From Bog-473 sp963770645 (GTDB lineage: Bacteria > Actinomycetota > Acidimicrobiia > Acidimicrobiales > RAAP-2), in NCBI GenBank assembly GCA_963770645.1, contig CAVYQL010000003.1, forward strand, positions 496,001 to 560,000: 64,000 bases of DNA. The letters run 5' to 3'. The notes under the pieces were generated by a model that did no database searches, was not told the origin of the DNA, and saw only the letters and a program-made list of their open reading frames with translations. The position numbers and the translations under genes are program-made. How positions within the stretch are numbered: the stretch's first letter is position 1; each line of letters starts with the position of its first letter. Below are positions 9,011 through 18,390 of this stretch, one piece after another.

Positions 9011-9152
9011 CCCGCCATCGCAGCTGGGCAAAGCGCACCCATGCTGAATCCACTCGTACACATCAAACTCAGCGCCTCGAGCGGATCTGGATCTCAACTT
9101 CCCGCAGCAGGACGGGACTCATCGGCACTGTGCCGTTAGGAGGCGCATTCGA

Positions 9153-9194
9153 TGGGCGCTGCGGGACTCGAACCCGCGACCTCGGCCGTGTGAA
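9153..9194. repeat. tRNA-Val 3'-half copy (att remnant 2)
   Basis: These 42 bases match 42295-42336 (acceptor end through the anticodon loop of tRNA-Val) with two mismatches, at 9176 and 9184, in the same orientation. The 5' half is absent. This is the candidate left end of the rep-int element. Confidence 0.7.
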
Positions 9195-9378
9195 ACCCTT
9201 CGAGCCACTTTCCGTTACCTGGGGACATCAGCAACCCAGTTCGGATCCCGATTCTCCTGACCATGATTAACGGTCATTTACCTCTATTTTCCGTTCGATC
9301 ACGCTGGTGTCCGTGGCCGGTTTCCACTCCGCAGTTTTGGCCACCAGAAGTACGCACCCCTCGCGGTGATTTCCGACT

Positions 9379-10152
9379 CTACGTGAGCTTCGGGCCACCT
9401 CCCTTCTGGCGTGCCTCCTTGAGGCGGAAGGACTCTCCTGAAGTGGCGACCAGGACGCTGTGGTGGAGGAGTCGGTCGAGCAGGCTGACGGCCGTCGTGT
9501 GCTCGGGGAGGAAGCGGCCCCAGTCCTCGAAGGGCCAGTGCGAGCCGATGCCGAGGGAGCGGCGCTCATAAGCCGCGGCGACGATGCGGAAGAACAACTG
9601 GGCGCCGTTGTCGTCCATCGGGGCGAAGCCGATCTCGTCGATCAGGATCAGGTCGGCTTTGAGGATCTGTTCGATCACCCGACCGACGGAGTTGTCGGCC
9701 AGTCCGCGATAGAGCGTCTCAACCAGATCGGTGGCGGTGAAGTAGCGCACCCGCTTGCCGGCGTCGACGGCTTGGTGTCCGAGGGCGACGAGCAGATGGG
9801 ACTTGCCGGTTCCCGCCGGACCGACCAGACACAGGTTCTCCTTGGCGCTGATCCACTCGAGGCTGGCCAGGTAGTCGAAGGTGGCTCGGGGAACCGACGA
9901 CGCGTCCACGTCGAACTCGTCGAGCGTCTTGGTCACCGGGAAGGCGGCGGCGGCCAGGCGAGCCCGGGCGTTCGAAGCGTCACGCGAGGCGATCTCGGCC
10001 TCGATCAAGGTGCGCAAGAACTCCTCGGGCTTCCAGCGCTGGGTCTGGGCCACCATCAACAGTTCAGGCGAGAGACGACGCATGGCCCCGAGACGGAGTC
10101 GCCGCAGCCCCGCTTCGAGGTCGGCGGCGAGAGCGGGAGGGGTCGTGCTCAT
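9379..10152 (-). CDS. istB: IS21-family helper ATPase IstB
   Basis: The protein is 257 residues, the normal length. Walker A is GPAGTGKS at residues 111-118 and Walker B is LILIDEIG around 166-173. The N-terminal helical domain is the IstB_N type. IstB is the AAA+ target-selection helper for IstA. Its start overlaps the istA stop by 4 bp (ATGA), the usual translational coupling. Confidence 0.95.
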   Translation of the reverse strand: MSTTPPALAADLEAGLRRLRLGAMRRLSPELLMVAQTQRWKPEEFLRTLIEAEIASRDASNARARLAAAAFPVTKTLDEFDVDASSVPRATFDYLASLEWISAKENLCLVGPAGTGKSHLLVALGHQAVDAGKRVRYFTATDLVETLYRGLADNSVGRVIEQILKADLILIDEIGFAPMDDNGAQLFFRIVAAAYERRSLGIGSHWPFEDWGRFLPEHTTAVSLLDRLLHHSVLVATSGESFRLKEARQKGGGPKLT

Positions 10153-11612
10153 GACTCAGTCCCCATGGCGTAGTCACCGAGCGAGCGGACGGCGACCGCG
10201 GGCAGGTCGACGATGAGCGCGTGACCGGGCTCGCGTGGTCGGGCCACTCCGGTGCCCGCGGCGAGGATGGAGCGCACGTCGTGAGCTCGGAACCGCCCGA
10301 ACTCGACGGCGCGCTCGATGGCGGCCACGAGAGCAGTCCTGCCGTGCGCCGCCTCCATGGCGCACAGCTCGACGAGGTCGCCGGCGAGGGTGGTCGACCC
10401 CCGCGCCGCGGCGGCCTTGATGAAGTCCTCGGCGGCCGGCCCGAGCGCGACGAACGCCTTCTCCGCCGCGGTCTTGGGCCGCACCGCCCGCGCGGGTAGA
10501 GGTCGCGGCCCGCCGTAGTGGTCGTCGCAGATCGCGGTCTCACCAGGGGCGACAAGCGCGTGCTCGGCGATGATCTCGCCCAAGAACACGGCCATGACCA
10601 CACCGTCGCCCACCCGGAGCTCGACGGTGCGACCGATGTGGGTCGTTGGCACCGAGTAGCGGGCTGAGCCGAAGCGCACACAACTCAGGCGGTCGACCTT
10701 GCGCAGTGCAACCTTGCCGATCCGGGCGCGGAGCTGGGGCAGGTCGCCCAGCAAGGGGCGCTCGATCTCGAGGCGCTCGGCGGGGATCGCCGCGATCTCG
10801 CTATGCATCTGCGCGTTCACTTCGAGGCACCAGACCCGGCCCTTGGCATTGGCGTTCACCAGGTCGGCGACGCTGAGCTCTTCGGGGATCATGAGATCGG
10901 ACTTCACGTAGCCGACGAGGTTCTCGACCAGGCCCTTGGACTCGGGGTCCGCACCTTCACAGAAGTCCGGACGGGTGCCGTAGTGGGTGACAAAACGCAC
11001 GTAGTCCGGCGTCGGAACGACGAGCCCGGCCACCGTGGCGCCCTTGAGGCACCCCATGCGATCGGTGAGGAGGGTTTTGGGCACCGCGCCGATCGTCTCC
11101 ATGCACTCGGCTAACGCCGCCAAGGTGGCCTGCGCCCCGAGATTGTCGGCGAAGTACACGAAACGGAAACGGCTCCAGGCCAGCACGGCGCAGAACACGA
11201 AGAGCGGGCCGATCTCGCCCCAGTCGAAGACCAACACGTCGCCCGGCGCCCACACCCCGGGTCGCCGGCCCCGGTGATGGTCCACCCGCCACTTGGCCTT
11301 GGCCTCGGCCACCGCTCGGCGCAGGTTGCGCGCCGAGCCGGTGTAGCCGGCAGCCCGGACCATCGGCAGCAGCCGCTTGGCCGAGATCCGCCCATCGGTG
11401 CGTTCCACCCGCTCGGCGACGATGGTGGCCACGTCGTCGTAGTTGTGGGCGACCACCTCGACACCGGCTGGAGTCGCCTCGACGGCACGGGCCTTGGCCA
11501 CGGCTCGCTTGATCGTCTTGTCAGTAGTACCGCAGATCGCGGCTGCCGCTCGATAGGAGCCCACCTCTTGGAAGGCAGCATTCATGTCCATTCGTTCCCT
11601 CGCTGATTTCAT
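10149..11612 (-). CDS. istA: IS21-family transposase IstA
   Basis: The protein is about 487 residues from the ATG at 11612; an ATG at 11591 with GAGGG upstream is an alternative, and a longer frame reaches 11657. The N-terminus has helix-turn-helix segments (EVGSYRAAAAICGTTDKTIKRAV). The DDE integrase core follows, with VLVFDWGEIGPLFVF (first Asp), LLTDRMG (second Asp) and SKGLVENLVGYVK (Glu). The frame appears intact, so the element may still be active if the termini are complete. Confidence 0.93.
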   Translation of the reverse strand: MKSARERMDMNAAFQEVGSYRAAAAICGTTDKTIKRAVAKARAVEATPAGVEVVAHNYDDVATIVAERVERTDGRISAKRLLPMVRAAGYTGSARNLRRAVAEAKAKWRVDHHRGRRPGVWAPGDVLVFDWGEIGPLFVFCAVLAWSRFRFVYFADNLGAQATLAALAECMETIGAVPKTLLTDRMGCLKGATVAGLVVPTPDYVRFVTHYGTRPDFCEGADPESKGLVENLVGYVKSDLMIPEELSVADLVNANAKGRVWCLEVNAQMHSEIAAIPAERLEIERPLLGDLPQLRARIGKVALRKVDRLSCVRFGSARYSVPTTHIGRTVELRVGDGVVMAVFLGEIIAEHALVAPGETAICDDHYGGPRPLPARAVRPKTAAEKAFVALGPAAEDFIKAAAARGSTTLAGDLVELCAMEAAHGRTALVAAIERAVEFGRFRAHDVRSILAAGTGVARPREPGHALIVDLPAVAVRSLGDYAMGTES

Positions 11613-11797
11613 GGAGGTATCCCCTCGGTCGGTGCGGCGGTTGGATAGCACCGCCACCGTGACCGGCCGGGGGGACCCTCATGTGGATGCTTCAGCGAGG
11701 GGTGCGGACTTCTCGTGGCCAAAAACGGGGACTTCTGATGGCCATCAGTGCGGACTTTTCATGGCCATAAGTGCGGACTTTCTCGTGGCCACGGACA

Positions 11798-12468
11798 GCC
11801 CGCCAAGCCGGCCAGCGGGAACTCGCCTACTCACTGAAGAAGCTTCGCAAACCTTCGGTCGGGGCGTGGCTAGCGAACCTTCTTGTGCACGAGCAGTCAA
11901 ACGATGTGCAGCGTCTGGTCGACTTGGGTGCCGAGCTGCGAGCGCCGAAAGACAAGCTCGAAGGAGAGCAGATTCGAAGAGCCTCGAAGGAGAAGGGTGA
12001 CGTCGTCTCCAAGCTGGTACGAGACGCAAGGTCAAAAGCTTCTCGAGCGGGTCAGACGGTGTCAGCGGCTGCATGGGAGGAGCGAAACTAGCCTGGAGGC
12101 TGCCTTTGCGGACCCCAAGGCCGCTGAGAGCCTTCTTGGGGGGCGTTTAAGCAGCGGACTCCATTATTCGGGGCTCGGGCTCGGTGAGCAGGCTGGTGCA
12201 GGCTCGACGACCGGCCCCAAGGGTTCTACTTCTGCGCGGGGCGTTGGGACGGAAGCTGAGCAAATCGCCGCAGACCGCTACGTAGAGAAAGCGCAGCACG
12301 AAGCAGAACAGGCTGACGCTGACCGTGCAGCAGGCAAGACAGGCTTTAGCGGAAGCAACCCAAGAAGTGAACCGCCTCAAGTCCGCCGAGGCGCTGGCGG
12401 TACGACGCTCCAAAGCGGCTCATTCACAAGTGTCGGCAGCCATGAGGAGGCTGAACACACCGCGTTAG
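11798..12468 (+). pseudogene. 5'-truncated, frameshifted coiled-coil protein remnant
   Basis: Starting right at the IS21 end, one frame reads RELAYSLKKLRKPSVGAWLA, which resembles a conserved actinobacterial hypothetical family (LRKPTVAAWVVNLL-type motif). Near 12080 the protein continues in a second frame (SLEAAFADPKAAESLLGGRL, YSGLGL). Near 12330 it moves to a third frame with a heptad-rich tail (QARQALAEATQEVNRLKSAE) ending at the TAG at 12466-12468. The N-terminus is missing and was not found left of the IS. This is a dead gene, at least by truncation. Confidence 0.6.
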
Positions 12469-12549
12469 GCCCTTGCGCCTGGCGGCAGCAAACGACGGCA
12501 AGGCTCCCCCTGTGCGGGCGCACTGGGACACCCTTCAGCAGCAGTGCTC

Positions 12550-13449
12550 CTACAGCCCTGAATCCCGATGGAGCCATTCCAAGAGGGCGGACGGTGCCAT
12601 CTGTGAGACCCGCTGGTAATAGCGCTCAAGTTCGACTCTGGTGAGAGTTTCCGCTCCAGAACCCGACGAGCCCCGCCGAAAGAACGCCGCGCGATCCCTG
12701 AGAACGCCTGCAGGGTCCGGAGCAATCGACTCCGCTCTCGCCCGCATCTGAGCGAACGTCGCTGCTCGGACGAGCGCCGGCCAGTTGTCCTCTGACACGC
12801 TCATATCGAGGAGACAGGCAAGGCGGCGCATCTCAGAATCAAGGTCGTTAACGAGGTCGTCATAATGGACAAACACGACGCGCTGGTCGCCTCGACGAAC
12901 CCAGGCATCGGTCAAGTGCCACATCACGCCAGGCAGCGAATCGAGCGAGTATTTCGGATCGACATCTTGTTCGATCCAGTCGAGCAGCCATTCACGGAGC
13001 GGCGGCCGGCGGTGGTCACTTGGCCGAGGATCGGCCTCGCCGGTGAGTTCACGGATCCGATCCCGGTTCAGGTTCGCGCCCTGGTGGTAAAGAGAGACCG
13101 CCATGTCCAAAGGATGGCGTCCCGTGACGATGTAGGCCACGCGAGGGTCAAAGGGCAGCCCATCTAGTGGCGTGTGGCTCTTGATGAACCTTCGGTGATC
13201 CTGAGCGCCGAGCTGGTTGTACACCTCGCTTCGAGGTGTGATCAGCCAGTCGAGCCATGGCGAGAGATTGGATAGGGAATCGGGAAGGTCTGGGGTCTGA
13301 AAGACCAACAGAGCGCAGATCATCTGTACCCATGTGGTTCCAGTCTTCGATCGTGCGCTTATGACGATGTCGCCTTCACGGAAAGGAAAGCCGACCCAAC
13401 GGGAGCTGTCCTCATCGGGCGATGTGTAGCGGATCGGCACGTCCGGCAC
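12550..13449 (-). CDS. PAPS-dependent sulfotransferase domain protein
   Basis: The protein is 299 residues. The 5'-phosphosulfate-binding loop SARSKTGTTWVQ is at about 31-42 and the 3'-phosphate-binding segment IVTGRHPLDMAVSLYHQGAN is at about 104-123. Both are diagnostic of cytosolic-type sulfotransferases (PF00685). The C-terminal GXXGDWKN-like motif is weakened to RDRAAFFRRGSSGSGAET. It transfers sulfate from PAPS to an unknown small molecule. It stands alone, convergent with the remnant ending at 12468, inside the IS-rich block. Confidence 0.9.
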   Translation of the reverse strand: MPDVPIRYTSPDEDSSRWVGFPFREGDIVISARSKTGTTWVQMICALLVFQTPDLPDSLSNLSPWLDWLITPRSEVYNQLGAQDHRRFIKSHTPLDGLPFDPRVAYIVTGRHPLDMAVSLYHQGANLNRDRIRELTGEADPRPSDHRRPPLREWLLDWIEQDVDPKYSLDSLPGVMWHLTDAWVRRGDQRVVFVHYDDLVNDLDSEMRRLACLLDMSVSEDNWPALVRAATFAQMRARAESIAPDPAGVLRDRAAFFRRGSSGSGAETLTRVELERYYQRVSQMAPSALLEWLHRDSGL

Positions 13450-13636
13450 ACCTGAAGATTAGATCGGCGCCGTAAACCCAACTCCTGGAGCGACCTCCTC
13501 CCGGCGGACTGGCGCAGGGGGCTCAGCTAGCGGATTGCCGTCGATTGGAGGCGTGGCCCACCCTGACCGTGGCACGACGAGGTTGTACACCGGTGCGCTC
13601 GGCGAACCTTGCGCCGGCGCTCCGACCGCCTCGCCT

Positions 13637-14950
13637 TTAGCAGCAGTGGCCCTGTTGCACGGGCGAGGTCGGGATCTCTCCGGCCACCGTGGTGATCACT
13701 CCCGAACGGGCGTCGATCCTGCGGATGGCATCGTTGAAATAGTCGGCCACGTACGTATCTCCTTGCCGGTCGATCGCCACGGCCGCCATCGAGCCAAAGG
13801 TGGCCATGTTGGCCGGTCCCCCATCACCCGCCATCTGATGTGGCTCGGGAAGGGTCTCGGCACCCGTGCCGGCGACCAGCGTCACTCGCCCACTACGCAC
13901 ATTGATCTCCAGCAACCTGCGACCGTAGGAGGCCGCGACCGCGACCTGAAGCGTTTGGTTGTCGAGCACGGCCAGGCCGCCCGGATCGAGCTCACCTCCG
14001 GTTCCCGCCAACGCAGGAGATTGGCGCGCCGAGAAGATGGTCGAGATCGGTCCCGTCGTGCCCGACGCCTCTCTGACCGTATCGCAGGCGGTCGTCACGA
14101 AGACGTCCGACGAGCGGTCCACCGCAACGCCCACCGGCTCACACGGGGGGACGGTCGCAATGCAAATGCCGTCGTCGGACGCGCAGAGGTGCCCGCTCCC
14201 GGTCACCCGGGTGATGATGCCGGTGGTCGGCGACACCTTCTGGACCTCGTTGTAACCGGTGTCGGCGATGTAGAGGTCGCCGCCTGGGCCGATGGCAAGG
14301 ATGTTGCTGAGACCCTCCGAACCCGTGTTCAAGTCCAATGAGGCCCGGATGGCGGGACCACCATTGCCGGTTGGTCCCGAGGGAACGTAGCCAGTTGGAG
14401 CCGGATGACCGTTGCCGGCAACGGTCGAGATGATCCCGCTCGCGGCGGAAACCTTGCGTATCCGGTTGGCGTCCACGAAATAGACGTCGCCGTTGGGGGC
14501 GACGGCGATGCCGGCCGGCGAGGTCAGCCTGGCCCGTGAAGCTGGTCCACCATCGCCCGAGTAACCCTGCACTCCCGTTCCGGCGACGACCAGGAGCTGG
14601 CCCGTGGTCCGCTTGACCTCGTACACCCGGCTGCCATCGGTGAAATAGACGTCCCCGCCCGAATCGACGGCGACGCCCATCGGGCCCGTCAATTGGTACG
14701 AAGTGGCGGAACCTAGTGACGGTCCGTTCACCCTTCTTTGCTGCGGCAGGTTGGGAAGGCGGGGCGATGGACGCGATCTGGGAGTTCCGCCTCCCTGCCC
14801 TGCGATGATGAGGCTCGCTGCCACAAGGATCAGGGCAATGACCAGTGCCGCCCGCAATCGCCAACGACGCCGTTGTAGTCGACGAGCCTCTCTGATGAGC
14901 GCCTCGCTCTCCTGATCGGGGGACTGTCGTGGCGGGAGAGTCAGTGTCAT
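13637..14950 (-). CDS. Membrane-anchored NHL-repeat protein
   Basis: The protein is 437 residues. A short cytoplasmic N-terminus rich in Arg (RRLQRRRWRLRAA) precedes one transmembrane helix (LVIALILVAASLIIAG, about 35-50). A Pro/Arg linker and a series of NHL propeller repeats follow (GVAVDSGGDVYFTDGSRVYEV; GIAVAPNGDVYFVDANRIRKV and others), predicted to be extracellular. The ATG overlaps the TGA of the upstream GntR-type gene, so the pair is translationally coupled. The ligand is unknown. Confidence 0.85.
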   Translation of the reverse strand: MTLTLPPRQSPDQESEALIREARRLQRRRWRLRAALVIALILVAASLIIAGQGGGTPRSRPSPRLPNLPQQRRVNGPSLGSATSYQLTGPMGVAVDSGGDVYFTDGSRVYEVKRTTGQLLVVAGTGVQGYSGDGGPASRARLTSPAGIAVAPNGDVYFVDANRIRKVSAASGIISTVAGNGHPAPTGYVPSGPTGNGGPAIRASLDLNTGSEGLSNILAIGPGGDLYIADTGYNEVQKVSPTTGIITRVTGSGHLCASDDGICIATVPPCEPVGVAVDRSSDVFVTTACDTVREASGTTGPISTIFSARQSPALAGTGGELDPGGLAVLDNQTLQVAVAASYGRRLLEINVRSGRVTLVAGTGAETLPEPHQMAGDGGPANMATFGSMAAVAIDRQGDTYVADYFNDAIRRIDARSGVITTVAGEIPTSPVQQGHCC

Positions 14951-15296
14951 CGCAAAGCCTGGATTATCTGAATCAGTTCATCGGGCTGATAGCCCTGCAG
15001 ACGTGCGAAATGGACGAGATCCCGCGCCCGGGCGACGACGGCACTCCGCGACGGCGCTTGCCCGGTGACCGTGATCCCATGGCCTCGCCGGAACTCGACC
15101 AGTCCCTCGTCTCGCAGTTGCCCAGGGCACGTAGAACCGTATTGGCGTTCACCCCGAGGACCTTGGCCAGATCGCGGGCCGGCGGCAGGCGCTCTCCGGG
15201 ACCGGCCTCGCCATCAGCTATCACTCGGCGTATGTCGGCTGCCACCTGTTCGTGGAGAAGGGTCGGACTACCTGGGTCAACCTGGAGACCGTCCAT
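14947..15296 (-). pseudogene. GntR-family regulator with an internal frameshift
   Basis: The start is ATG at 15296 (MDGLQVDPGSPTLLHEQVAA). The winged helix has the GntR YtrA-type signature PGERLPPARDLAKVLGVNAN. Near 15120 the frame breaks; one base added would restore RDEGLVEFRRGHGITVTG, continuing to QGYQPDELIQIIQALR and a TGA that overlaps the ATG of the NHL gene. The repaired protein is about 116 residues, the length of a YtrA-type repressor, which typically controls an adjacent membrane-protein operon. The close coupling suggests that the gene was recently intact, or that the shift is a sequence error. Confidence 0.75.
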
Positions 15297-15418
15297 AGTG
15301 CTAATTATACTAGCACCACTGATTCCTCTCGGTCGGGGGGTGCGCCGGCGAGATGCGACTATGCATCCCTCGACCGTCGCTACATCGGAGTCGTCACCTC
15401 TGGTGCAGACGAGGCGGA

Positions 15419-16027
15419 TCACCCCCAGGGCGCCTTGCCGGGAGCCGGCGAGAGGACCAGGGTGGAGCTGGTCTTGGCCGCCGCCGTGCTCGTGCACCCG
15501 TCACCCCTCGTCGGGACCGAGGCGTTTCTCACGGTGACGGTGTTCGACCCGTTGTATGTGCCGGGCACCGGATCCGCCTTTTTGGGGGCCAACGTGATGG
15601 TGCAGCCACTCTCGTAGCGCGACCTGAACGTGGCGCCGGCTTTCGGGATGGTGAGGGTCACCGTGGTGCCGACCTTGTTCACCGAGAAGGCCCAAGCCCC
15701 GTTGGTGTCGTTGGTCGTGACGATGTCGGTTCCCCCCAGGTTGTCGCTGCAGCCACTAATCGTCGGCGGCGGGCTCAGGTCGAACGTGTGCGCCGGCTCG
15801 CTACTGGTCTTTCCCTTGGCCGTGAAGGAATTACAGGTGACCGTGATCGGCAGCCCGTCGATGTCGCTCCCGAACTTCATAGTGGTGCCCGACTGGAGCG
15901 ATGCACTGACCGTCTTGTTCGGCCCGATCGAGGCATACGCCGTCGTTGCCGTGCAGAGGACGGTCGCCATCGTCAAAGCGACGAACGCCGCCAGTTCTGC
16001 TCTATTTCTCATCGTGGGTTTGTCCAT
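15419..16027 (-). CDS. Secreted cysteine-containing protein, tandem paralogue A
   Basis: The protein is 202 residues with a signal peptide (AELAAFVALTMATVLCTATTAYA). An alternative ATG at 16012 is equally plausible. The mature part has four Cys (VTCNS, SGCSD, SGCTI, DGCTS) in a beta-rich, Thr/Ser-rich chain ending STLVLSPAPGKAPWG. It aligns along its length with the next gene upstream, including all four Cys and the PAPGKAPWG-like end. The two are 15 bp apart. No known domain is recognised. Confidence 0.75.
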   Translation of the reverse strand: MDKPTMRNRAELAAFVALTMATVLCTATTAYASIGPNKTVSASLQSGTTMKFGSDIDGLPITVTCNSFTAKGKTSSEPAHTFDLSPPPTISGCSDNLGGTDIVTTNDTNGAWAFSVNKVGTTVTLTIPKAGATFRSRYESGCTITLAPKKADPVPGTYNGSNTVTVRNASVPTRGDGCTSTAAAKTSSTLVLSPAPGKAPWG

Positions 16028-16042
16028 CCTCTTATTGCGGCC

Positions 16043-16639
16043 TCACCATGGCGGAAGCCGACCCGGGCTCGGGCTGAGCACGATCGCCGCAGAAATGGAA
16101 AGGTCGGTGTTCTTGCATCCCGTGCTCGAAACCGCAAGGTGGTACTTAGTGATGGTGTCCAGGTTCTGAGAGTCGTACGCACCAGCCATCTGGGCTCGCG
16201 CGTGTGGAGTGGCCGTCGCAATGCAATTGGGCTGCAGGTTCGTCTCGAGCTGGAAGCCTGCCTGGGGTATCGAAAGGTTCATGGTGGGTCCCGACGAATC
16301 GGCCAGCTTCCAGCGGCCATGGCTTGAGCTCGTGGTCACCTGAGCGGCGGGCCCGATACTGCTGAAGCACCCGTTTACGACAGGGTTGGAGATCACGAGG
16401 GTGGGCCCGGAAGTCTTCTTCACAGTCCCATCAGCAGAGAGGGTGCTGCACGAGATGGTCTGCGGCACGCCGTCGGTCGTCACATATATGTCGAGATAAT
16501 GGCCGCTTTCGAGGCCCGCCGTAACTCTGGTGCAGGGAGGCAGCGTGGCGCCCGTTGCGCCGGAAGTCCCACCCGGCACGAGGAGCAGGAACGCCGTGAC
16601 GATCGACCCGATCGCGGACTTGACGGACGGCCTCTTCAT
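16043..16639 (-). CDS. Secreted cysteine-containing protein, tandem paralogue B
   Basis: The protein is 198 residues. The ATG at 16639 has AAAGGAGG at good spacing. The signal peptide is SAIGSIVTAFLLLVPGGTSG. Four Cys correspond to those in the downstream paralogue, plus one near the mature N-terminus (LPPCTRV). It ends AIVLSPSPGRLPPW, matching the paralogue tail. The pair is an operon made by gene duplication. Extracellular location is predicted; the function is unknown. Confidence 0.8.
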   Translation of the reverse strand: MKRPSVKSAIGSIVTAFLLLVPGGTSGATGATLPPCTRVTAGLESGHYLDIYVTTDGVPQTISCSTLSADGTVKKTSGPTLVISNPVVNGCFSSIGPAAQVTTSSSHGRWKLADSSGPTMNLSIPQAGFQLETNLQPNCIATATPHARAQMAGAYDSQNLDTITKYHLAVSSTGCKNTDLSISAAIVLSPSPGRLPPW

Positions 16640-16865
16640 TCATCTGCCCTCCTTTGTCAACTTTTGCTCCGATATCCATACCCACGAGGGCCACTCCCAG
16701 ACAAGCTCCCAAGCAGCAGATCGGCGGGTTCTGGTGCGTTGGTTGCTCGCTGGCAGCTCCAGTGGGTATCGCCTGTTTCGGCCTGCCCAGTAACGACACA
16801 ACCACTGGGCGCAAATTCCGGATACCTCTCGGGTACCCCTGCTACACATGTGCCGAACTGCCGCA

Positions 16866-17300
16866 CCCTCCCGGCGAAGTGGCCCCGAACGTCTGGCGGC
16901 GACGGTTCTGCGAGCGGGCACTGAAGACGGTAGGGCTGGGGCACCTACGGCCTCTCGACCTCCGTCACGCAGCAGGCGCCCTCTGGATCGCCGCCGACGC
17001 GCGTCCCAAAGAAGTCGCAGTGCGCGCGGGACACACGTCGGTCAGCTTTCACCCTCGACCGCTACGGCCACCTGTTTCCGGGCTCCGAGAGCGCCCTCAG
17101 CGACTCGCTCGATGCGCTCGCTCAACGCGGCCGCGACGACACCCAGGATGTCCTTCGCGCGCGATCGTGCGCGATCGAGGCCGATTCCTACGCGCGCGTA
17201 CCGCGCGCAACACAGGACGACGAAGAGAGCACCGACGAAACGAAACTCGGTGACCAGGGAGACCTCGGTGGACCTTATGGGACGGCTTTCAAACCCCCCA
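16866..17300 (+). pseudogene. Tyrosine integrase C-terminal remnant
   Basis: The frame GLGHLRPLDLRHAAGALWIA followed by KEVAVRAGHTSVSF matches the catalytic domain of the integrase at 41.9-42.1 kb (GLAHLRPHDLWHTAVALWMA). A one-base shift near 17048 is needed to continue into TLDRYGHLFPGSESALSDSL, which carries the active-site Tyr. The Box II His is Leu here. This is an independent, older integrase fragment inside the accessory block, a sign of an earlier integration. Confidence 0.75.
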
Positions 17301-17759
17301 GAGACGCTCGAATGTGTGGCTGACCAGGGAGAACGTGGTACTCCTCCACTGAGGCGAACGACCTCGAAGGGCGCGACGCGGTCCTCCAATCTGCCCGAAT
17401 CGGGCGATCTGGAAGAAAAGGGACAGCTTTCAAACCCTGTGCAGCGGCGGCTCTCGCTCCGTGTCGTAGATGAACTAGTGCGGCTATACGAGGAGGGTGC
17501 GTCGATCGATGCGCTGGGGCGGCGATACGGCGTCCACCGGACCACGATCATCGTTCAACTCGATCGGCGAGGCGTGCGCCGGCGCCGCGTCGCCCGGAAA
17601 ATGACCGACCCCCTGGTCGCCCAGGCAGCGAAGCGCTACGCCGAGGGGCTATCCGTCGCCGATGTCGCTTCCGAGTTCGGTGTCCACGCAAGAACGCTCG
17701 ACCGGGAGTTTCGCAGTGCCGGGACTCGCATTCGAGCACGGCGAGGTTGGAATCGCTGA
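17277..17759 (+). CDS. Double helix-turn-helix protein (resolvase-type HTH)
   Basis: The protein is 160 residues from the ATG at 17277; the start is uncertain because the frame is open upstream. After a low-complexity N-terminus, two HTH units follow each other: VDELVRLYEEGASIDALGRR with YGVHRTTIIVQLD, then VAQAAKRYAEGLSVADVASE with FGVHARTLDREFR. It ends RARRGWNR. Such Hin-like HTH proteins without a recombinase domain are common near actinobacterial integrases. The leader contains repeated segments: TGACCAGGGAGA at 17251 and 17321, and a GACRGCTTTCAAACCC block at 17281 and 17422. Confidence 0.65.
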   Translation: MGRLSNPPETLECVADQGERGTPPLRRTTSKGATRSSNLPESGDLEEKGQLSNPVQRRLSLRVVDELVRLYEEGASIDALGRRYGVHRTTIIVQLDRRGVRRRRVARKMTDPLVAQAAKRYAEGLSVADVASEFGVHARTLDREFRSAGTRIRARRGWNR

Positions 17760-17929
17760 GTCTCCACCAGCTCGAGGTGGGAGAGAGGGGCCCAGCCCCC
17801 GAATCGACCCAGAAGCGCCGCGCAGGGCCCCAAGAGCACCACGGACGCGCGGCAAGACGCGGGCGCCGAGGCCACACCGAACCAGAGGACCCAGCGCCGC
17901 CGGCGCCACCGGGTAACGGGGGGCAGGGT

Positions 17930-18227
17930 GTGGCCCGGAGCTGCGGGAACGCGAAGCGCTGAAGGGACTCGGCTCACCGCGTCGATGACGGATGCGCTCA
18001 AGCGGCGCGGCGCTGCCGACCTGACCGCGTGCGTGGCCGCGGAGTTGGGCGCGCTCACCTTGAAGATCGCTTATGAGCGCTGGAGTGACACGACCAACGG
18101 CGATGAGTTCAGCGAGGTCGCACGGCACACCCTCGGCGAATTGCAAGAAGAAGTGCCTCATGTTCACGGGAGCGTGGCATTCAACCCGTTCAGCCGCGTT
18201 GAGAAGGATGTTCGTAGGGTCCTATGA
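17930..18227 (+). pseudogene. TetR-family C-terminal remnant
   Basis: A segment reading LTASMTDALKRRGAADLTAC and VAAELGALTLKIAYERWSD resembles the ligand domain of TetR regulators. Upstream, another frame reads ELREREALKGLG, so a frameshift lies near 17960. No DNA-binding domain is present. It is a gene fragment. Confidence 0.5.
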
Positions 18228-18390
18228 CTGCGAGTCCTATGACTGCGAATGGTTCCGAATCTTCGACCACAGCGTTGACGCACACGGCGCCACCCGAGAT
18301 GAGATCATGCGACAGTCCCTGCCTCTGGGTGAGCCCGGGAGACGGGGACGTCACATTGCGCGACGAGTCAACAAGAAGTCGCCCCTGCGT

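Larger units (their letters stand above)
9308..11797 (-). mobile_element. IS21-family insertion sequence
   Basis: The element is about 2490 bp and carries istA and istB. Its ends are TGTCCGTGGCC at 9308 and the inverse GGCCACGGACA ending at 11797. Internal subterminal repeats of the type TGCGGACTTYTCRTGGCC occur three to four times between 11701 and 11790, with degenerate counterparts inside the left end (9319-9362). Multiple terminal repeats are typical transposase-binding sites of IS21 elements. The bases flanking the two ends show no target-site duplication, and the right end abuts a gene lacking its N-terminus. Confidence 0.8.
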
